Assembly: GCF_001425785.1 (NCBI RefSeq)
Contig: NZ_LMDI01000012.1
Span: forward strand, 125,566-189,565
Length of the DNA stretch: 64,000 nucleotides
From: Rhizobacter sp. Root1221
Lineage (GTDB): Bacteria > Pseudomonadota > Gammaproteobacteria > Burkholderiales > Burkholderiaceae_C
Reading direction: 5' to 3'
This document shows positions 34,007 through 43,356 of the stretch, in pieces. Both the position numbers and the translations under genes were made by a program. Under the pieces are notes generated by a model, which made no database searches, was not told the origin of the DNA, and saw nothing but the letters and a program-made list of their open reading frames with translations. Positions within the stretch are counted from its first letter, which is position 1; every line of letters begins with the position of its first letter.

Positions 34007-34033
34007 TCCCCGGAAGGCCTCGTGCCTTCGACG

Positions 34034-34060
34034 AACCGGCCCGCGAGGGTCGGTTTTTTT
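34034..34060 (+). terminator. rho-independent terminator of the cytochrome c gene
   Basis: AACCGGCCC-GCGA-GGGTCGGTT (one G-T wobble) followed by a run of T residues to 34060, 28 bases after the stop codon. Confidence 0.85.
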
Positions 34061-34125
34061 ACGTCCATGACGCTCGTGAAAGCCGAGCCGCAGACCGGCA
34101 CGAGGGCGCTGCGGAACGACGTGTT

Positions 34126-34686
34126 CTACCGCGCCAGGTGAGCGTCGGCGGCCTGCAGTGATTGCGGGCTGAGCTGGTGGCCGAACCGTTGGGCCAGGGC
34201 TGCCAGCGTGGTGGCCTCGGGAGCCCAGTGCCCCTGCTCCACCGCATCCGCGGCAGTCTCCATGTCGAGCGTGTGCACGATGCCGAAGCCGATGTCGGTG
34301 GCCACGAACAGCCGGTCGTGTTCATCGAGCCAGACCGACTGGTGCACGGCGTCGCGTCCGGTGTGGCTGCGCAGCACCGGCGGCCCGCCGTCGACCGCGC
34401 GCAGCCGCCACACGAACGGCGCGGCTTCGAGTTCCACGTACACCCGCTGCGGCCCGTTCTGGAAGAACCAGCAGCCGTGGTCATCGGTGTCGTAGTTGCG
34501 CTCGATGAACTCGCGCAGCTTGTCGTGCTGGATGCGGCTGCCCTTGGCCTTCGGGAATGGCCCGGCGTGTTGCGTTCGGTCGTCGCGCATGTACCAGTCG
34601 CCACGGGCGTCGAGTGCGAGCCAGCCGTAGCAGTCGGGCACGTTGGGCCACTTCTTCAGCGCGGCCTTGACGATGTCGTCCATCAC
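34126..34686 (-). CDS. DUF2946 family protein
   Basis: The 186-residue protein starts MMDDIVKAALKKWPNVPDCYGWLALDARG and contains WFFQNGPQRVYVELEAAPFVWR, a pattern I know from DUF2946 proteins of Burkholderiales. Soluble, no signal peptide, no known function. Its start overlaps the stop of the YheT-like gene by four bases, so it is the distal gene of that unit. Confidence 0.75.
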   Translation of the reverse strand: MMDDIVKAALKKWPNVPDCYGWLALDARGDWYMRDDRTQHAGPFPKAKGSRIQHDKLREFIERNYDTDDHGCWFFQNGPQRVYVELEAAPFVWRLRAVDGGPPVLRSHTGRDAVHQSVWLDEHDRLFVATDIGFGIVHTLDMETAADAVEQGHWAPEATTLAALAQRFGHQLSPQSLQAADAHLAR

Positions 34687-35729
34687 GGTACTCCTGGGGT
34701 GGAGGGGTCATTGTGGACCGGCGGGGAGTCCGCCGCGACATGGCCGCTCATCCACCCCATCACCTGCTCGGGCAGGGTCAGCACATGGCCCGGCCAGCGG
34801 CCGCGGGGGAAACCCACGTGGCCGCCGTGGTGCGGTTGCCAGAGGGTCACGCAGGCGCCCACTTCACCCGGGTGCGGCAGCGAGTAGCTGGGCACGAACG
34901 GGTCGTTCAGCGCGTTGATCACGAGCGTGGGAATGCGAATGTGGTGCAGGTGCGGCTTGGCCGAGCCTCGCGCCCAGTAGTCCTCGGTGTTGCGGAAACC
35001 GTGCAGTGGCGCGGTGAAGAGGTTGTCGAACTGGTACAGGTCGCGCACCTGGCGCAGTGCACGGGCGTCGAGGAGTTTCGGGTACTGCGCGGCCTTCTTG
35101 AGCGCCTTCGGCACCATCGAGTTCAGGAACATGCGCGTGTACAGGTGGCGGTTCACGCCACGGCCGATGGCCGCGCCACCGGCGGCCAGGTCGAGCGGGG
35201 CCGACACGGCCGCGACCGCGTTCACGGCACCACCAGCCGTGGCCCCGGCCTCCTCCGCCCACCGCAGCAGGGCATTGCCGCCGAGCGAGACCCCCACCGC
35301 GGCGATCGGGCCCACGTGCTTGGACCGCATGCGGTCGAGGATCCAGCCGATCTCCTCGTAGTCGCCGGAGTGGTACGCCCGCGGGGCGAGGTTCATCTCC
35401 CCCGAGCAGCCACGGAAGTGCGGCACCGCGTAGCGCCAGCCGTTCTCGCGTGCCCAGTTCGCGAAGGCCTGGGCGTAGTGGCTGCGCGACGACCCCTCGA
35501 GGCCGTGGAACAGCACGAGCAGCGGGCGCTGCACCGGGGCCATGGACGCCGGCAGCTCTTGCCAGTCGACGTCGATGAAATCACCGTCGGGCGTGGTCCA
35601 GCGCTCGCGGGTGAAGACCGGCGGGGGCCCCTGGTAGCGCGTGGAAAAGAGCGCGGGCCAGATCGTCTGGAGGTGCCCGCCCAGCTCGCTGTCGCCGGCC
35701 AGCCACGCCGGCGAACGGTAGGTGTCCAT
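34683..35729 (-). CDS. YheT-family alpha/beta hydrolase
   Basis: The 348-residue protein is an alpha/beta hydrolase of the YheT/ABHD type: FHGLEGSSRSHYA, HFRGCSGEMN, nucleophile elbow GVSLGGN, and late ALNDPFVP (Asp) and HHGGHVGF (His). Family members are carboxylesterase-like with uncertain substrates, possibly lipid esters. It overlaps the DUF2946 gene by four bases and the SnoaL-like gene by one base, giving a three-gene leftward unit. Confidence 0.88.
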   Translation of the reverse strand: MDTYRSPAWLAGDSELGGHLQTIWPALFSTRYQGPPPVFTRERWTTPDGDFIDVDWQELPASMAPVQRPLLVLFHGLEGSSRSHYAQAFANWARENGWRYAVPHFRGCSGEMNLAPRAYHSGDYEEIGWILDRMRSKHVGPIAAVGVSLGGNALLRWAEEAGATAGGAVNAVAAVSAPLDLAAGGAAIGRGVNRHLYTRMFLNSMVPKALKKAAQYPKLLDARALRQVRDLYQFDNLFTAPLHGFRNTEDYWARGSAKPHLHHIRIPTLVINALNDPFVPSYSLPHPGEVGACVTLWQPHHGGHVGFPRGRWPGHVLTLPEQVMGWMSGHVAADSPPVHNDPSTPGVP

Positions 35730-36178
35730 CAGTGCAGCACCGAAGGCGGATCGCCGATCTCCGGCAATTCCGATGCGGTGCCCGGGCTCGCGTGGTGGGC
35801 GACCAGGCGCCAGCCCAGGTCGGTCTTCAGGTAGACGTTGGTGGCCAGCACCCAGGCCACCTGCGGGCCTTCGTCGGTCAGCACCTGGATGCGTTCGAGC
35901 ACGCTGTGCACGGCGCTCGATTCGTTCCGGATGCGGCGCACCTTTTCCGGGTGGGCGTCGATGGCACCGTTCGCGAACATGGCCTCGAATGCCGACCGGA
36001 TGGCGGCCGCCCCGTTCACGCGCGGCCCGCCGGGGTGCACGCAGGTGATGTCGTCCTCGTCGGACCAGACGGACATCAGGCGTTCGATGTCACCGCGCTG
36101 CAGTGCGTCGTAGAACTGGTGCTCGATGTCGTCGGGCGTTGCCAGCAGGGCGGCTTCGGGCGGTTTGGGGCGGGCCAT
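35729..36178 (-). CDS. SnoaL-like / nuclear-transport-factor-2-fold protein
   Basis: The 149-residue protein has the cone fold pattern: EHQFYDALQRGDIERLMSVWSD, then ITCVHPGG and a C-terminal WRLVAHHASPG, as in DUF4440/YybH proteins. The role is unknown; such small proteins bind hydrophobic ligands or act as accessory enzymes. ATG 36178 has GGAA at proper spacing; ATG 36184 is two codons upstream. Confidence 0.75.
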   Translation of the reverse strand: MARPKPPEAALLATPDDIEHQFYDALQRGDIERLMSVWSDEDDITCVHPGGPRVNGAAAIRSAFEAMFANGAIDAHPEKVRRIRNESSAVHSVLERIQVLTDEGPQVAWVLATNVYLKTDLGWRLVAHHASPGTASELPEIGDPPSVLH

Positions 36179-36199
36179 CGTCATGTTCCGTCGGGCGGG

Positions 36200-37096
36200 T
36201 CAGAGGAAAACCACGGTCTTCTGGCCGTTGAGGAGCACGCGGTGTTCGACGTGCCAGCGGACCGCGCGGGACAGCACCATGCACTCGACGTCGCGGCCCA
36301 CCGCGGTGATGTCCTGGGCGCTCAGCGAGTGGTCGACCCGGGCCACGTCCTGCTCGATGATGGGGCCTTCGTCGAGGTCGGCCGTGACGTAGTGCGCCGT
36401 GGCGCCGATCAGCTTGACGCCGCGGTCGTGGGCCTGGAAATACGGCTTGGCGCCCTTGAAGCTGGGCAGGAAGCTGTGGTGGATGTTGATGGCGCGGCCG
36501 CGCAGGAACGTGCAGAACGCGGGGCTCAGGATCTGCATGTAGCGGGCAAGCACCACGAGGTCGATGCCGTGTTCGTCGACCAGGGCCTCCACCTGCGCTT
36601 CCTGCGCGCGTTTGGCCTCGGCGCTGGCGCCGGCGGCAAGCGGAAGGTGGTGGAACGGGATGTTGTAGCGCTGCGCCAGTTCCGCGAACGTGGCGTGGTT
36701 CGACACGATGGCCGGGATGTCCACGTCGAGTTGGCCCGAGTGCCAGCGGTACAGCAGGTCGTTCAGGCAGTGGCCGTGCTGGCTCACCATCAGCAGCAGG
36801 CGGGGGCGGCGGGCCACGCTGTGGAACTCGGCCGTGAAGCCGAACTGCTCGCGTACGCTGGTGAACAGGTTGGCGAGCATCGCCGCATCGGCCAGGTGGG
36901 CCGGCGCCTCGAAATGCACGCGCATGAAAAAGAGGCCGGTGGCCGCGGCGCCGTCGTCGCCGGTGGGCAGGTCGCCGAACTGCTGGGAATCGAGGATGTT
37001 GCAACCGGCCTGGTACAGCAGGCCGGACACCGCGTAGACGATGCCCTTGGCATCTCGGCACGACAGTGTGAGGATGAATTGTTGTGCGCGGGACAT
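36200..37096 (-). CDS. purU: formyltetrahydrofolate deformylase
   Basis: The 298-residue protein has an N-terminal ACT-like domain (SRAQQFILTLSCRDAKGIVYAV) and a formyltransferase-fold catalytic domain with SNHATFAELAQRYNIPF, LARYMQILS, INIHHSFLPSFKGAKPY and the Asp in DLDEGPIIEQD. It hydrolyses 10-formyl-THF to formate and THF, balancing one-carbon pools. Length is typical (about 280-300). It is divergent from the ECF sigma gene. Confidence 0.92.
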   Translation of the reverse strand: MSRAQQFILTLSCRDAKGIVYAVSGLLYQAGCNILDSQQFGDLPTGDDGAAATGLFFMRVHFEAPAHLADAAMLANLFTSVREQFGFTAEFHSVARRPRLLLMVSQHGHCLNDLLYRWHSGQLDVDIPAIVSNHATFAELAQRYNIPFHHLPLAAGASAEAKRAQEAQVEALVDEHGIDLVVLARYMQILSPAFCTFLRGRAINIHHSFLPSFKGAKPYFQAHDRGVKLIGATAHYVTADLDEGPIIEQDVARVDHSLSAQDITAVGRDVECMVLSRAVRWHVEHRVLLNGQKTVVFL

Positions 37097-37195
37097 GGTG
37101 TCTTTTCGGGGGGATGTGCGATTGTACGGAGCGGGCGCCGGGCGGGATCCCCCCGATAGAATGCCCCGACGTGATGTTGCTCACCCCGGAGGGCC

Positions 37196-37828
37196 ATGGC
37201 CTCAGCCGCACCTGAAGACTGGAGCGAACGGAGCCGCCTGCTCTCGGCGCTGCTGGCGCGTGCTGCACTTGGCGATCGCGAGGCTTTTGCACGCCTTTAT
37301 GATCGGTCCAGCCCGCATCTGCTCGGCGTCATCCTGCGTATCAACCGGGACAGGGCGCAGGCCGAGGATCTCCTGCAAGAGGTCTACGTGAGCATCTGGC
37401 GTGCCGCCGGCACGTTCGACGCCGCACAAAGCCAACCCCTGACGTGGTTGACCAGCATCGCACGCAACCGCGCCATCGACAGCCTTCGACGCAAGCAGAC
37501 CGAGCCGCAAACCCGGCCTGCCCCGCTGAACGACGACGAGGACCGCGACGTGTACGACGATGTGGCCGATCCGGCTCCCGGGCCGGTCGCCCTGCTGGGC
37601 GAAGCCTCCGACGCCCGTGCGCTGACGCACTGCCTGGACCAGTTGAGCGGCCCGCAGCGCCAGAGCGTGGCGCTGGCCTTCTACGACGGACTCACCCATG
37701 CCGAGGTGGCGGCACAGATGCGCCAGCCGCTCGGCACCGTGAAATCGTGGGTGCGGCGTGCGCTGCAGGCGCTCAAGAGCTGCCTCGACAGCGCGGTCGT
37801 TCGCGACACCCGCGCCGGGGAGTCCTGA
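37196..37828 (+). CDS. ECF RNA polymerase sigma factor
   Basis: The 210-residue protein has region 2 (FARLYDRSSPHLLGVILRI ... AEDLLQEVYVSIWRAAGTFD, with LTWLTSIARNRAIDSLRR) and region 4 (LTHAEVAAQMRQPLGTVKSWVRRALQALK). It is followed one base later by a membrane anti-sigma gene, the standard arrangement. Target genes are not evident; a second RskA-like protein is encoded at 53064-53564. Confidence 0.9.
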   Translation: MASAAPEDWSERSRLLSALLARAALGDREAFARLYDRSSPHLLGVILRINRDRAQAEDLLQEVYVSIWRAAGTFDAAQSQPLTWLTSIARNRAIDSLRRKQTEPQTRPAPLNDDEDRDVYDDVADPAPGPVALLGEASDARALTHCLDQLSGPQRQSVALAFYDGLTHAEVAAQMRQPLGTVKSWVRRALQALKSCLDSAVVRDTRAGES

Positions 37829-37829
37829 G

Positions 37830-38519
37830 ATGGACTACTCCCGCACCGAACGGGCCGACCGCCTCGCCGCGGCCTATGTCGCCGGCACGTTGCGGGGCCG
37901 CGCGCGCCGGCGTTTCGAATCGCTGCTCGGCGGCCACCCGGCGCTGCGCACGGCGGTCCGGGCCTGGGAACACCGCCTGATGCCGCTGACGGTGACCGTG
38001 CCACCCGTGCAACCGTCGCCCCAGGTGTGGAAGCGCATCCAGGCCCGCACCGCCGAACCCGCACCCGCGGCCGGCGGCTGGTGGGCGCGGCTGTGGGTGT
38101 GGCGCGGCCTCACCGCCGTGGCCACGGTGGCCATGCTGTCGCTCGGCCTGCTGCTGGCGCTGCCCGACGCGGCCCGGCCGCCGGTGGTGGTGGTCCTCGC
38201 GGCCACGGGCGGTGCACCGGGCGACGAGGGGGTGATCCCCGCGTCGTTCGTGGCCGGCATCAGTGCCGATGGCCAGGCCATGGTCACCAAGCCGGTCACG
38301 CCGGGCGCGCTGCACGCCGGGCGTTCGCTCGAACTGTGGTCGCTGCCACCCGCGGGGGCACCGCGCTCGCTGGGCGTGATCTCGGCCCACGGGACCACGG
38401 TGGTGCAACAGGGCAAGGTGCTCGACAACACCGCAGCGCTGGCCGTGAGCCTGGAGCCCGCAGGTGGCTCACCCACGGGCGCCCCCACCGGCCCGGTGCT
38501 CTTCGTCGGGAAACTATGA
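37830..38519 (+). CDS. anti-sigma factor (RskA C-terminal domain)
   Basis: The 229-residue protein has an N-terminal helical part that would hold the sigma factor (residues 1-70, with RRRFESLLGGHPALRTAVRAWEHRL), one transmembrane helix (about 92-112, TVAMLSLGLLLALP) and a periplasmic anti-sigma-K domain with LELWSLPPAGAPRSLGVIS. No zinc-binding HxxxCxxC motif is seen, so it is the non-zinc type. It begins one base after the sigma stop and overlaps the convergent waaF gene end by six bases. Confidence 0.85.
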   Translation: MDYSRTERADRLAAAYVAGTLRGRARRRFESLLGGHPALRTAVRAWEHRLMPLTVTVPPVQPSPQVWKRIQARTAEPAPAAGGWWARLWVWRGLTAVATVAMLSLGLLLALPDAARPPVVVVLAATGGAPGDEGVIPASFVAGISADGQAMVTKPVTPGALHAGRSLELWSLPPAGAPRSLGVISAHGTTVVQQGKVLDNTAALAVSLEPAGGSPTGAPTGPVLFVGKL

Positions 38520-39515
38520 AGCCAGCGCGTCGTCGAGCGCAGCCTCGACACGCGCCGGGGTCATCTCCACCAGGCAACGGGTGTGGCCGAAGCGGCAGGT
38601 GCGCTCGAAGCACGGGGCGCAGTCGAGCTGCAGCTCGTCCTTGAGCCACAACACCCGCGCCCGCGGGTTCAGCGGGGGCGTGTGTTCGGGGCTCGTGGAC
38701 CCGAACGCCGCCACCTGGGGCACCCCGAAGGCCGCGGCCACGTGCATCAGGCCCGAGTCGTTGCTGACCACACCGCGTGCGGCGGCGATCAGCACCATGG
38801 CGTCGATCAGCTGGGTCTTGCCCGCCAGCACACGGCAGGCACCCGGCGCGGCCTGGGCAATCTCCTCGCACAGCGTGGTTTCCTTGCCCGACCCGAGCAG
38901 GATCACGGGCTGGCCGAAGCGTGCGTGCAGCGACCGGGCCAGTTCGGCGTAGTGGCTCGCGGGCCAGCACTTGGCCGGGCCGTACTCGGCGCCCGGTGCA
39001 AATGCGAAGTAGCCGCCGGGCACGAGGCCCAAGGCCCCGGTGACCGACGCGAGGCGGCCGGCATCGAAATGGAGTTTCGGGTGTTCGCCCTTCGGCGGCG
39101 GGAACCCGGCGAGCGCGCTGTAGAACGCCACCATCGGCGGGCGGCCGCCGGTGTTCGGCAGGCGCCGGTTCAGCAGGAACGGACGCCCTTCCCCCTGGTA
39201 CCCCACGCGTTGCGGGATGCCCGCGAAAAACGGGATCAGCGCCGACTTGATGGAGTTGGGCAACACGTACGCCGTGTCGAACCGGCCGCGCAACGTGGCG
39301 GCCAGCTGCCGGCGTGCGGACCAGTCGAGCCGGCCGTGGGCGAACGGCAGGTCGATCACCGCCTGCACCTGCGGCATGGCCCGGTACACCGGCGCCACCC
39401 AGGGCAGCGCGGCGACCGTGAGGCGTTCCCCCCGCGCCGCGAGCCGCGCACACAGCGGCTCGGACATCACCGCGTCGCCAATCCACTGCGGCGCGATGAC
39501 GAGGGCGCGTGTCAT
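38514..39515 (-). CDS. waaF: ADP-heptose:LPS heptosyltransferase II
   Basis: The 333-residue protein is a family 9 glycosyltransferase: N-terminal VIAPQWIGDAVMSEPL, FAPGAEYGPAKCWP, VILLGSGKE, and SNDSGLMHVAAA of the donor site. It adds the second heptose to the lipopolysaccharide inner core. It is the last gene of a leftward unit with the zinc-finger and ilvE genes, an arrangement familiar in Burkholderiales. Confidence 0.9.
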   Translation of the reverse strand: MTRALVIAPQWIGDAVMSEPLCARLAARGERLTVAALPWVAPVYRAMPQVQAVIDLPFAHGRLDWSARRQLAATLRGRFDTAYVLPNSIKSALIPFFAGIPQRVGYQGEGRPFLLNRRLPNTGGRPPMVAFYSALAGFPPPKGEHPKLHFDAGRLASVTGALGLVPGGYFAFAPGAEYGPAKCWPASHYAELARSLHARFGQPVILLGSGKETTLCEEIAQAAPGACRVLAGKTQLIDAMVLIAAARGVVSNDSGLMHVAAAFGVPQVAAFGSTSPEHTPPLNPRARVLWLKDELQLDCAPCFERTCRFGHTRCLVEMTPARVEAALDDALAS

Positions 39516-39522
39516 GCGGGCC

Positions 39523-39741
39523 TCAGTGATGGCCGTGGACCACTTCGCCCGCCTTCAGGCGGTAGAGCGTGCCGCAGTATGGGCACTTGCCTTCGTGCGC
39601 GGTGACCACGTCGATGTAGACCTTGGGATGGTTGCTCCACAACGACATCTTCGGGTTCGGGCAGGCGACGACGCCCGGGCCCTGCAGGTCGGATGCGAGC
39701 AGTTCGACGGTGGACGGCGCCTTGGTATTGCTGCTGCTCAT
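39523..39741 (-). CDS. small zinc-finger protein (zf-CHCC type)
   Basis: The 72-residue protein has a C-terminal zinc-binding motif with Cys27 (VVACPNP), Cys53 and Cys56 (GKCPYCGT) and C-terminal histidines (HGHH), the zf-CHCC pattern shared with the NDUFS6/complex I accessory subunit. It lies four bases after ilvE and seven bases before waaF. Function in bacteria is unclear. Confidence 0.82.
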   Translation of the reverse strand: MSSSNTKAPSTVELLASDLQGPGVVACPNPKMSLWSNHPKVYIDVVTAHEGKCPYCGTLYRLKAGEVVHGHH

Positions 39742-39745
39742 GGGG

Positions 39746-40669
39746 TCAGACCTTGCTCAGCCACTCGGCGTACTTCGGGTTGCGGCCGTTCACGATGTCG
39801 AAGAAGGCGCTCTGGATCTTCTCGGTGATGGGGCCGCGCGAGCCCTGGCCGATCTCGATGCGGTCGAGCTCGCGGATGGGCGTGACTTCGGCAGCGGTGC
39901 CGGTGAAAAACGCCTCGTCCGAGATGTAGACCTCGTCACGGGTGATGCGCTTCTCCACGAGCTTCAGGCCCAGGTCGCCGCAGATGGCGAGGATCGTGTT
40001 GCGGGTGATGCCATTGAGGGCGCCGGCCGACAGGTCGGGCGTGTACACCACCCCGCCCTTGATGATGAAGATGTTCTCGCCCGCGCCTTCGCTGACGAAA
40101 CCGGCGGAGTCGAGCAGCAGTGCTTCGTCGTAGCCGTCCTCGGTGGCTTCCATGTTCGCGAGGATCGAGTTCGAGTAGTTGCTGACCGCCTTGGCCTGCG
40201 TCATCGTGATGTTCACGTGGTGGCGCGTGAAGCTGCTCGTCTTGACGCGGATGCCGCGTTTCAGGCCTTCCTCGCCGAGGTATGCACCCCACGCCCAGGC
40301 TGCCACCATGAGGTGGATCTTGTTGCCCTTCGGGGAGACGCCGAGCTTCTCGTCGCCGATCCAGGTCAGCGGACGCAGGTAGCAGCTCTCGAGCTTGTTC
40401 TCGCGCACGACGTCGAGCTGGGCCTGCATGACCTGCTCCTGCGTGAACGGGATCTTCATGCGCAGGATCTTGGCGCTGTTGAAGAGGCGTTCGGTGTGCT
40501 CGCGCAGGCGGAAGATCGCCGTGCCGTTCACCGTGTTGTAAGCGCGCACGCCTTCGAAGGCGCCGCAACCGTAGTGCAGCGTGTGGGTGAGCACATGGAT
40601 CTTGGCGTCACGCCAGTCGACCAGTTGCCCGTCCATCCAGATTTTTCCGTCGCGATCGGCCATCGACAT
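39746..40669 (-). CDS. ilvE: branched-chain amino acid aminotransferase
   Basis: The 307-residue protein is a fold-type IV PLP aminotransferase: HTLHYGCGAFEGVRAY, LRPLTWIGDEKLGVSP, QAKAVSNYSNSILAN with the PLP-binding Lys, EGAGENIF and FFTGTAAEVTPI. It makes and breaks Val, Leu and Ile using 2-oxoglutarate. Start at ATG 40669 (MSMADRDG) or two codons downstream. Confidence 0.93.
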   Translation of the reverse strand: MSMADRDGKIWMDGQLVDWRDAKIHVLTHTLHYGCGAFEGVRAYNTVNGTAIFRLREHTERLFNSAKILRMKIPFTQEQVMQAQLDVVRENKLESCYLRPLTWIGDEKLGVSPKGNKIHLMVAAWAWGAYLGEEGLKRGIRVKTSSFTRHHVNITMTQAKAVSNYSNSILANMEATEDGYDEALLLDSAGFVSEGAGENIFIIKGGVVYTPDLSAGALNGITRNTILAICGDLGLKLVEKRITRDEVYISDEAFFTGTAAEVTPIRELDRIEIGQGSRGPITEKIQSAFFDIVNGRNPKYAEWLSKV

Positions 40670-40709
40670 GGCTAGGCTCCTGTGAGATGCGGGTGCAAAA
40701 CCTGCGATT

Positions 40710-41129
40710 TTACGGACTTGCGGGACCCGTGCCGGAATCTTCGGCTCCGGCGGGCGTTTCCGGCCGCGTCAGATGCCACGATTCGAGCTTCGCGCGTTTC
40801 ATCGTGGCGGTCACCACGGCGCCCCCCTCGTCGGCCCAGGCCCACACTTCCGGCTCGGCCGACACCTGGCGTCCGAGCGCCTTCGAGACCTGCACGATGT
40901 CGAGCAGTGTCATGCCCGGCTTGAGGCGGGCATTGAGCATCACCGCGCTGGGCACGAGGCCCACCGGCGAGCGGCCGGCGTTCTGCATCACGCGCAACGA
41001 CTGGCTGAACTGCAGCAGCAGCCAGAACACGAGCAACGACACGGCCATCGCGATGCCCGGCCAGCCATACAGGCGCCAGCCGGCCGCCAGGGCCAGCACA
41101 GCCAAGATCAAACCCAAGGTGCGATTCAT
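40710..41129 (-). CDS. small membrane protein of unknown function
   Basis: The 139-residue protein has two N-terminal transmembrane helices (TLGLILAVLALAAGWRLYG and AMAVSLLVFWLLLQF) followed by a cytosolic domain with the conserved-looking stretch LRVMQNAGRSPVGLVPSAVML. It is upstream of ilvE by 40 bases on the same strand. Similar proteins are sometimes misnamed glycerate kinase in databases; nothing here supports that. Confidence 0.65.
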   Translation of the reverse strand: MNRTLGLILAVLALAAGWRLYGWPGIAMAVSLLVFWLLLQFSQSLRVMQNAGRSPVGLVPSAVMLNARLKPGMTLLDIVQVSKALGRQVSAEPEVWAWADEGGAVVTATMKRAKLESWHLTRPETPAGAEDSGTGPASP

Positions 41130-41202
41130 GCGCGGATGTTAGGCCCGCCAACGGGCCTCGGGCGTACGGGGTGCCCGCAGTGCGTTCGCCGGCTGCGGGT
41201 CG

Positions 41203-41460
41203 TCAGGCGTGGGGCTTGCGCACGAAACGCACCGGTTGCGCCTCGCCCGGTTTCCTCGCCACCGCGGGGCTGTCGCAGCCATCACAGCCGCAGCCCGGGG
41301 CGGAGCGGGCCAGCCGCTCGAACCGGGTGCGCAGCGGAGCGGGCAGCGGCAGGCCCGAGGCCCGGCCGGCCGCGGCGCGGCGCCACGACGCCGGCATCAG
41401 GACCCAGGCTGCATACAGCGCACATCCGGCGACGATCAGTCCGACAACGAGGTCCTGCAT
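41203..41460 (-). CDS. FeoB-linked small Cys-containing membrane protein (DUF6587-like)
   Basis: The 85-residue protein has one N-terminal transmembrane helix (LVVGLIVAGCALYAAWVL), a basic amphipathic region and a CGCDGC motif near residue 57-62. It follows feoB by 33 bases in the same direction. Proteins of this type (similar to FeoB-associated Cys-rich proteins) sit after feoB in many betaproteobacteria and may handle Fe(II) at the transporter exit; this is inference. Confidence 0.65.
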   Translation of the reverse strand: MQDLVVGLIVAGCALYAAWVLMPASWRRAAAGRASGLPLPAPLRTRFERLARSAPGCGCDGCDSPAVARKPGEAQPVRFVRKPHA

Positions 41461-41493
41461 GTCCGTTCCTTCCGTGGTGTGAACAGGCCGTGG

Positions 41494-43356
41494 CTAGACC
41501 GTGAGCCACGTGGTGACGTGGAACGTCACGTAGGCGGCGGCATAGGCCAGTGCAAACAGATAGCCCGCCATCAGCAGCGGGTACCGCCATGAATTGGTTT
41601 CGCGGCGCACCACGGCGAGCGTGGCGAGGCACTGGGGGGCAAACACGAACCAGGCGATCAGCGCGTACGCGGTGGCGAGCGACCAGGTCTGGCCGACGAC
41701 CTGATGCAGCGACTGCGTCACCTCGTCCTCGCTGCCCGACAGTGCGTACACCGTGCCGAGCGCTCCCACGGCCACTTCGCGGGCGGCCATGCCGGGCACC
41801 AGCGCGATCGAGATCTGCCAGTTGAAGCCGATGGGCGCGAATACCTTCTCGAGTGCCTTGCCCAGCTGGCCGGCATAGCTGTACTGGATGGGTGCGCCCG
41901 TGGCACCTTCCGGGGCGGCCGGGTAGCTCGACAGGAACCACAGCAGCACCGTCAGCGCGAAGATGATGCCGCCCACGCGGCGCAGGAAGATGGTGGCGCG
42001 CTCCCACAACCCGATCACCAGGTTGCGCAGGCTGGGCCAGCGGTACGGCGGCAGCTCGAGCATCAGCGGCTGGTAGTTGGAGCCGCTGCGGAAGCGCTTG
42101 AGCACCCAGGCCACGGCCATGGCCGACAGCACGCCGGCCACGTAGAGGCCGAAGAGCGTGAGGCCCTGCAGGTTGAACCAGCCCACCGAGCGGGACGGCA
42201 CGAACACCGAGATCAGCAGCGCGTAGACCGGCAGCCGCGCCGAACAGGTCATCAGCGGGGCGATCATGATGGTGGCGAGGCGGTCGCGCCAGTTCGGGAT
42301 GGTGCGGGCGGCCATGATGCCGGGGATGGCACACGCGAAGCTCGACAGCAGCGGGATGAATGCACGGCCGGACAGGCCCACCTTGCCCATCAGCGTGTCG
42401 AGCAGGAACGCCGCGCGCGGCAGGTAGCCCGAGTCTTCCAGGAGCAGGATGAACAGGAAGAGGATCAGGATCTGCGGCAGGAACACCAGCACGCCGCCGG
42501 CCCCGGCGATCACCCCGTCCACCAGCAGGCTGCGCAGCGGCCCGTCGGCCATGTTTCCCGTGACCCACTTGCCGAGGCCGCCCACCGTGGCCTCGATGGC
42601 CTCCATGGGCACCGAGGCCCAGCTGAACACCGCCTGGAACATCAGGAACAGCAACACGGCGAGCAGCGCGAGCCCCAACACCGGGTGCATCACGACGGCG
42701 TCGATGCCGTGGTTGAAACGCTTGAACGACTTCGCGCCGGGGGCCACCAGCGCCAGCAGGCGGCGCACCTCGGGTTGCAGGTCGGCGTAGGACAGCGGTT
42801 GTGCGGATGGCTGCGGCGGAGCCGGCCACGAGGCCTGTTGTTCAAGCTGTGCGAGCAGGGCCGCGTGGCCGTGGCTCTGCACCGCCACCGTCTCGACCAC
42901 CGGCACGCCCAGCTCGGCGGACAGGCGGGCCACGTCGATGGCAAGGCCACGCTTGCGCGCCACGTCCATCATGTTGATGGACACGATCATGGGCCGGCCC
43001 AGGCGCTTGAGTTCGAGCACCAGGCGCAGGTTCATCGGCAGGTTGGTGGCATCGACCACCGCGACGATGGCGTCGGGAGCGGCTTCGCCGGCCCGGTGGC
43101 CCATCACCATGTCGCGGGTGACCTGCTCGTCAGGCGTGGCTGGGGTGAGGCTGTAGGCGCCCGGCAGGTCGATGACGGACACCGTGCGGCCGTTGGACAG
43201 CTTCGTGGTGCCCACCTTGCGTTCGACCGTGACACCCGCGTAGTTGGCGACCTTCTGGCGGGCGCCCGTCAGCAGGTTGAAGAGGGCGGTCTTGCCGCAG
43301 TTGGGGTTGCCGACCAGCGCGATGCGCAGCGGCGTGGCGAGGACGTCGGCGGTCAT
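41494..43356 (-). CDS. feoB: ferrous iron transporter FeoB
   Basis: The 620-residue protein has the N-terminal G domain (GNPNCGKTALFNLLTG at 16-31, DLPGAYSL, and NMMD for guanine) and then the membrane domain with two Gate motifs (LPQILILFLFI, SFACAIPGIMAARTI) and about 8-10 helices. It imports Fe(II). It is shorter than the E. coli protein (about 770), mainly in the linker and C-terminus, as is usual in betaproteobacteria. ATG 43356 overlaps the feoA stop by four bases. Confidence 0.93.
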   Translation of the reverse strand: MTADVLATPLRIALVGNPNCGKTALFNLLTGARQKVANYAGVTVERKVGTTKLSNGRTVSVIDLPGAYSLTPATPDEQVTRDMVMGHRAGEAAPDAIVAVVDATNLPMNLRLVLELKRLGRPMIVSINMMDVARKRGLAIDVARLSAELGVPVVETVAVQSHGHAALLAQLEQQASWPAPPQPSAQPLSYADLQPEVRRLLALVAPGAKSFKRFNHGIDAVVMHPVLGLALLAVLLFLMFQAVFSWASVPMEAIEATVGGLGKWVTGNMADGPLRSLLVDGVIAGAGGVLVFLPQILILFLFILLLEDSGYLPRAAFLLDTLMGKVGLSGRAFIPLLSSFACAIPGIMAARTIPNWRDRLATIMIAPLMTCSARLPVYALLISVFVPSRSVGWFNLQGLTLFGLYVAGVLSAMAVAWVLKRFRSGSNYQPLMLELPPYRWPSLRNLVIGLWERATIFLRRVGGIIFALTVLLWFLSSYPAAPEGATGAPIQYSYAGQLGKALEKVFAPIGFNWQISIALVPGMAAREVAVGALGTVYALSGSEDEVTQSLHQVVGQTWSLATAYALIAWFVFAPQCLATLAVVRRETNSWRYPLLMAGYLFALAYAAAYVTFHVTTWLTV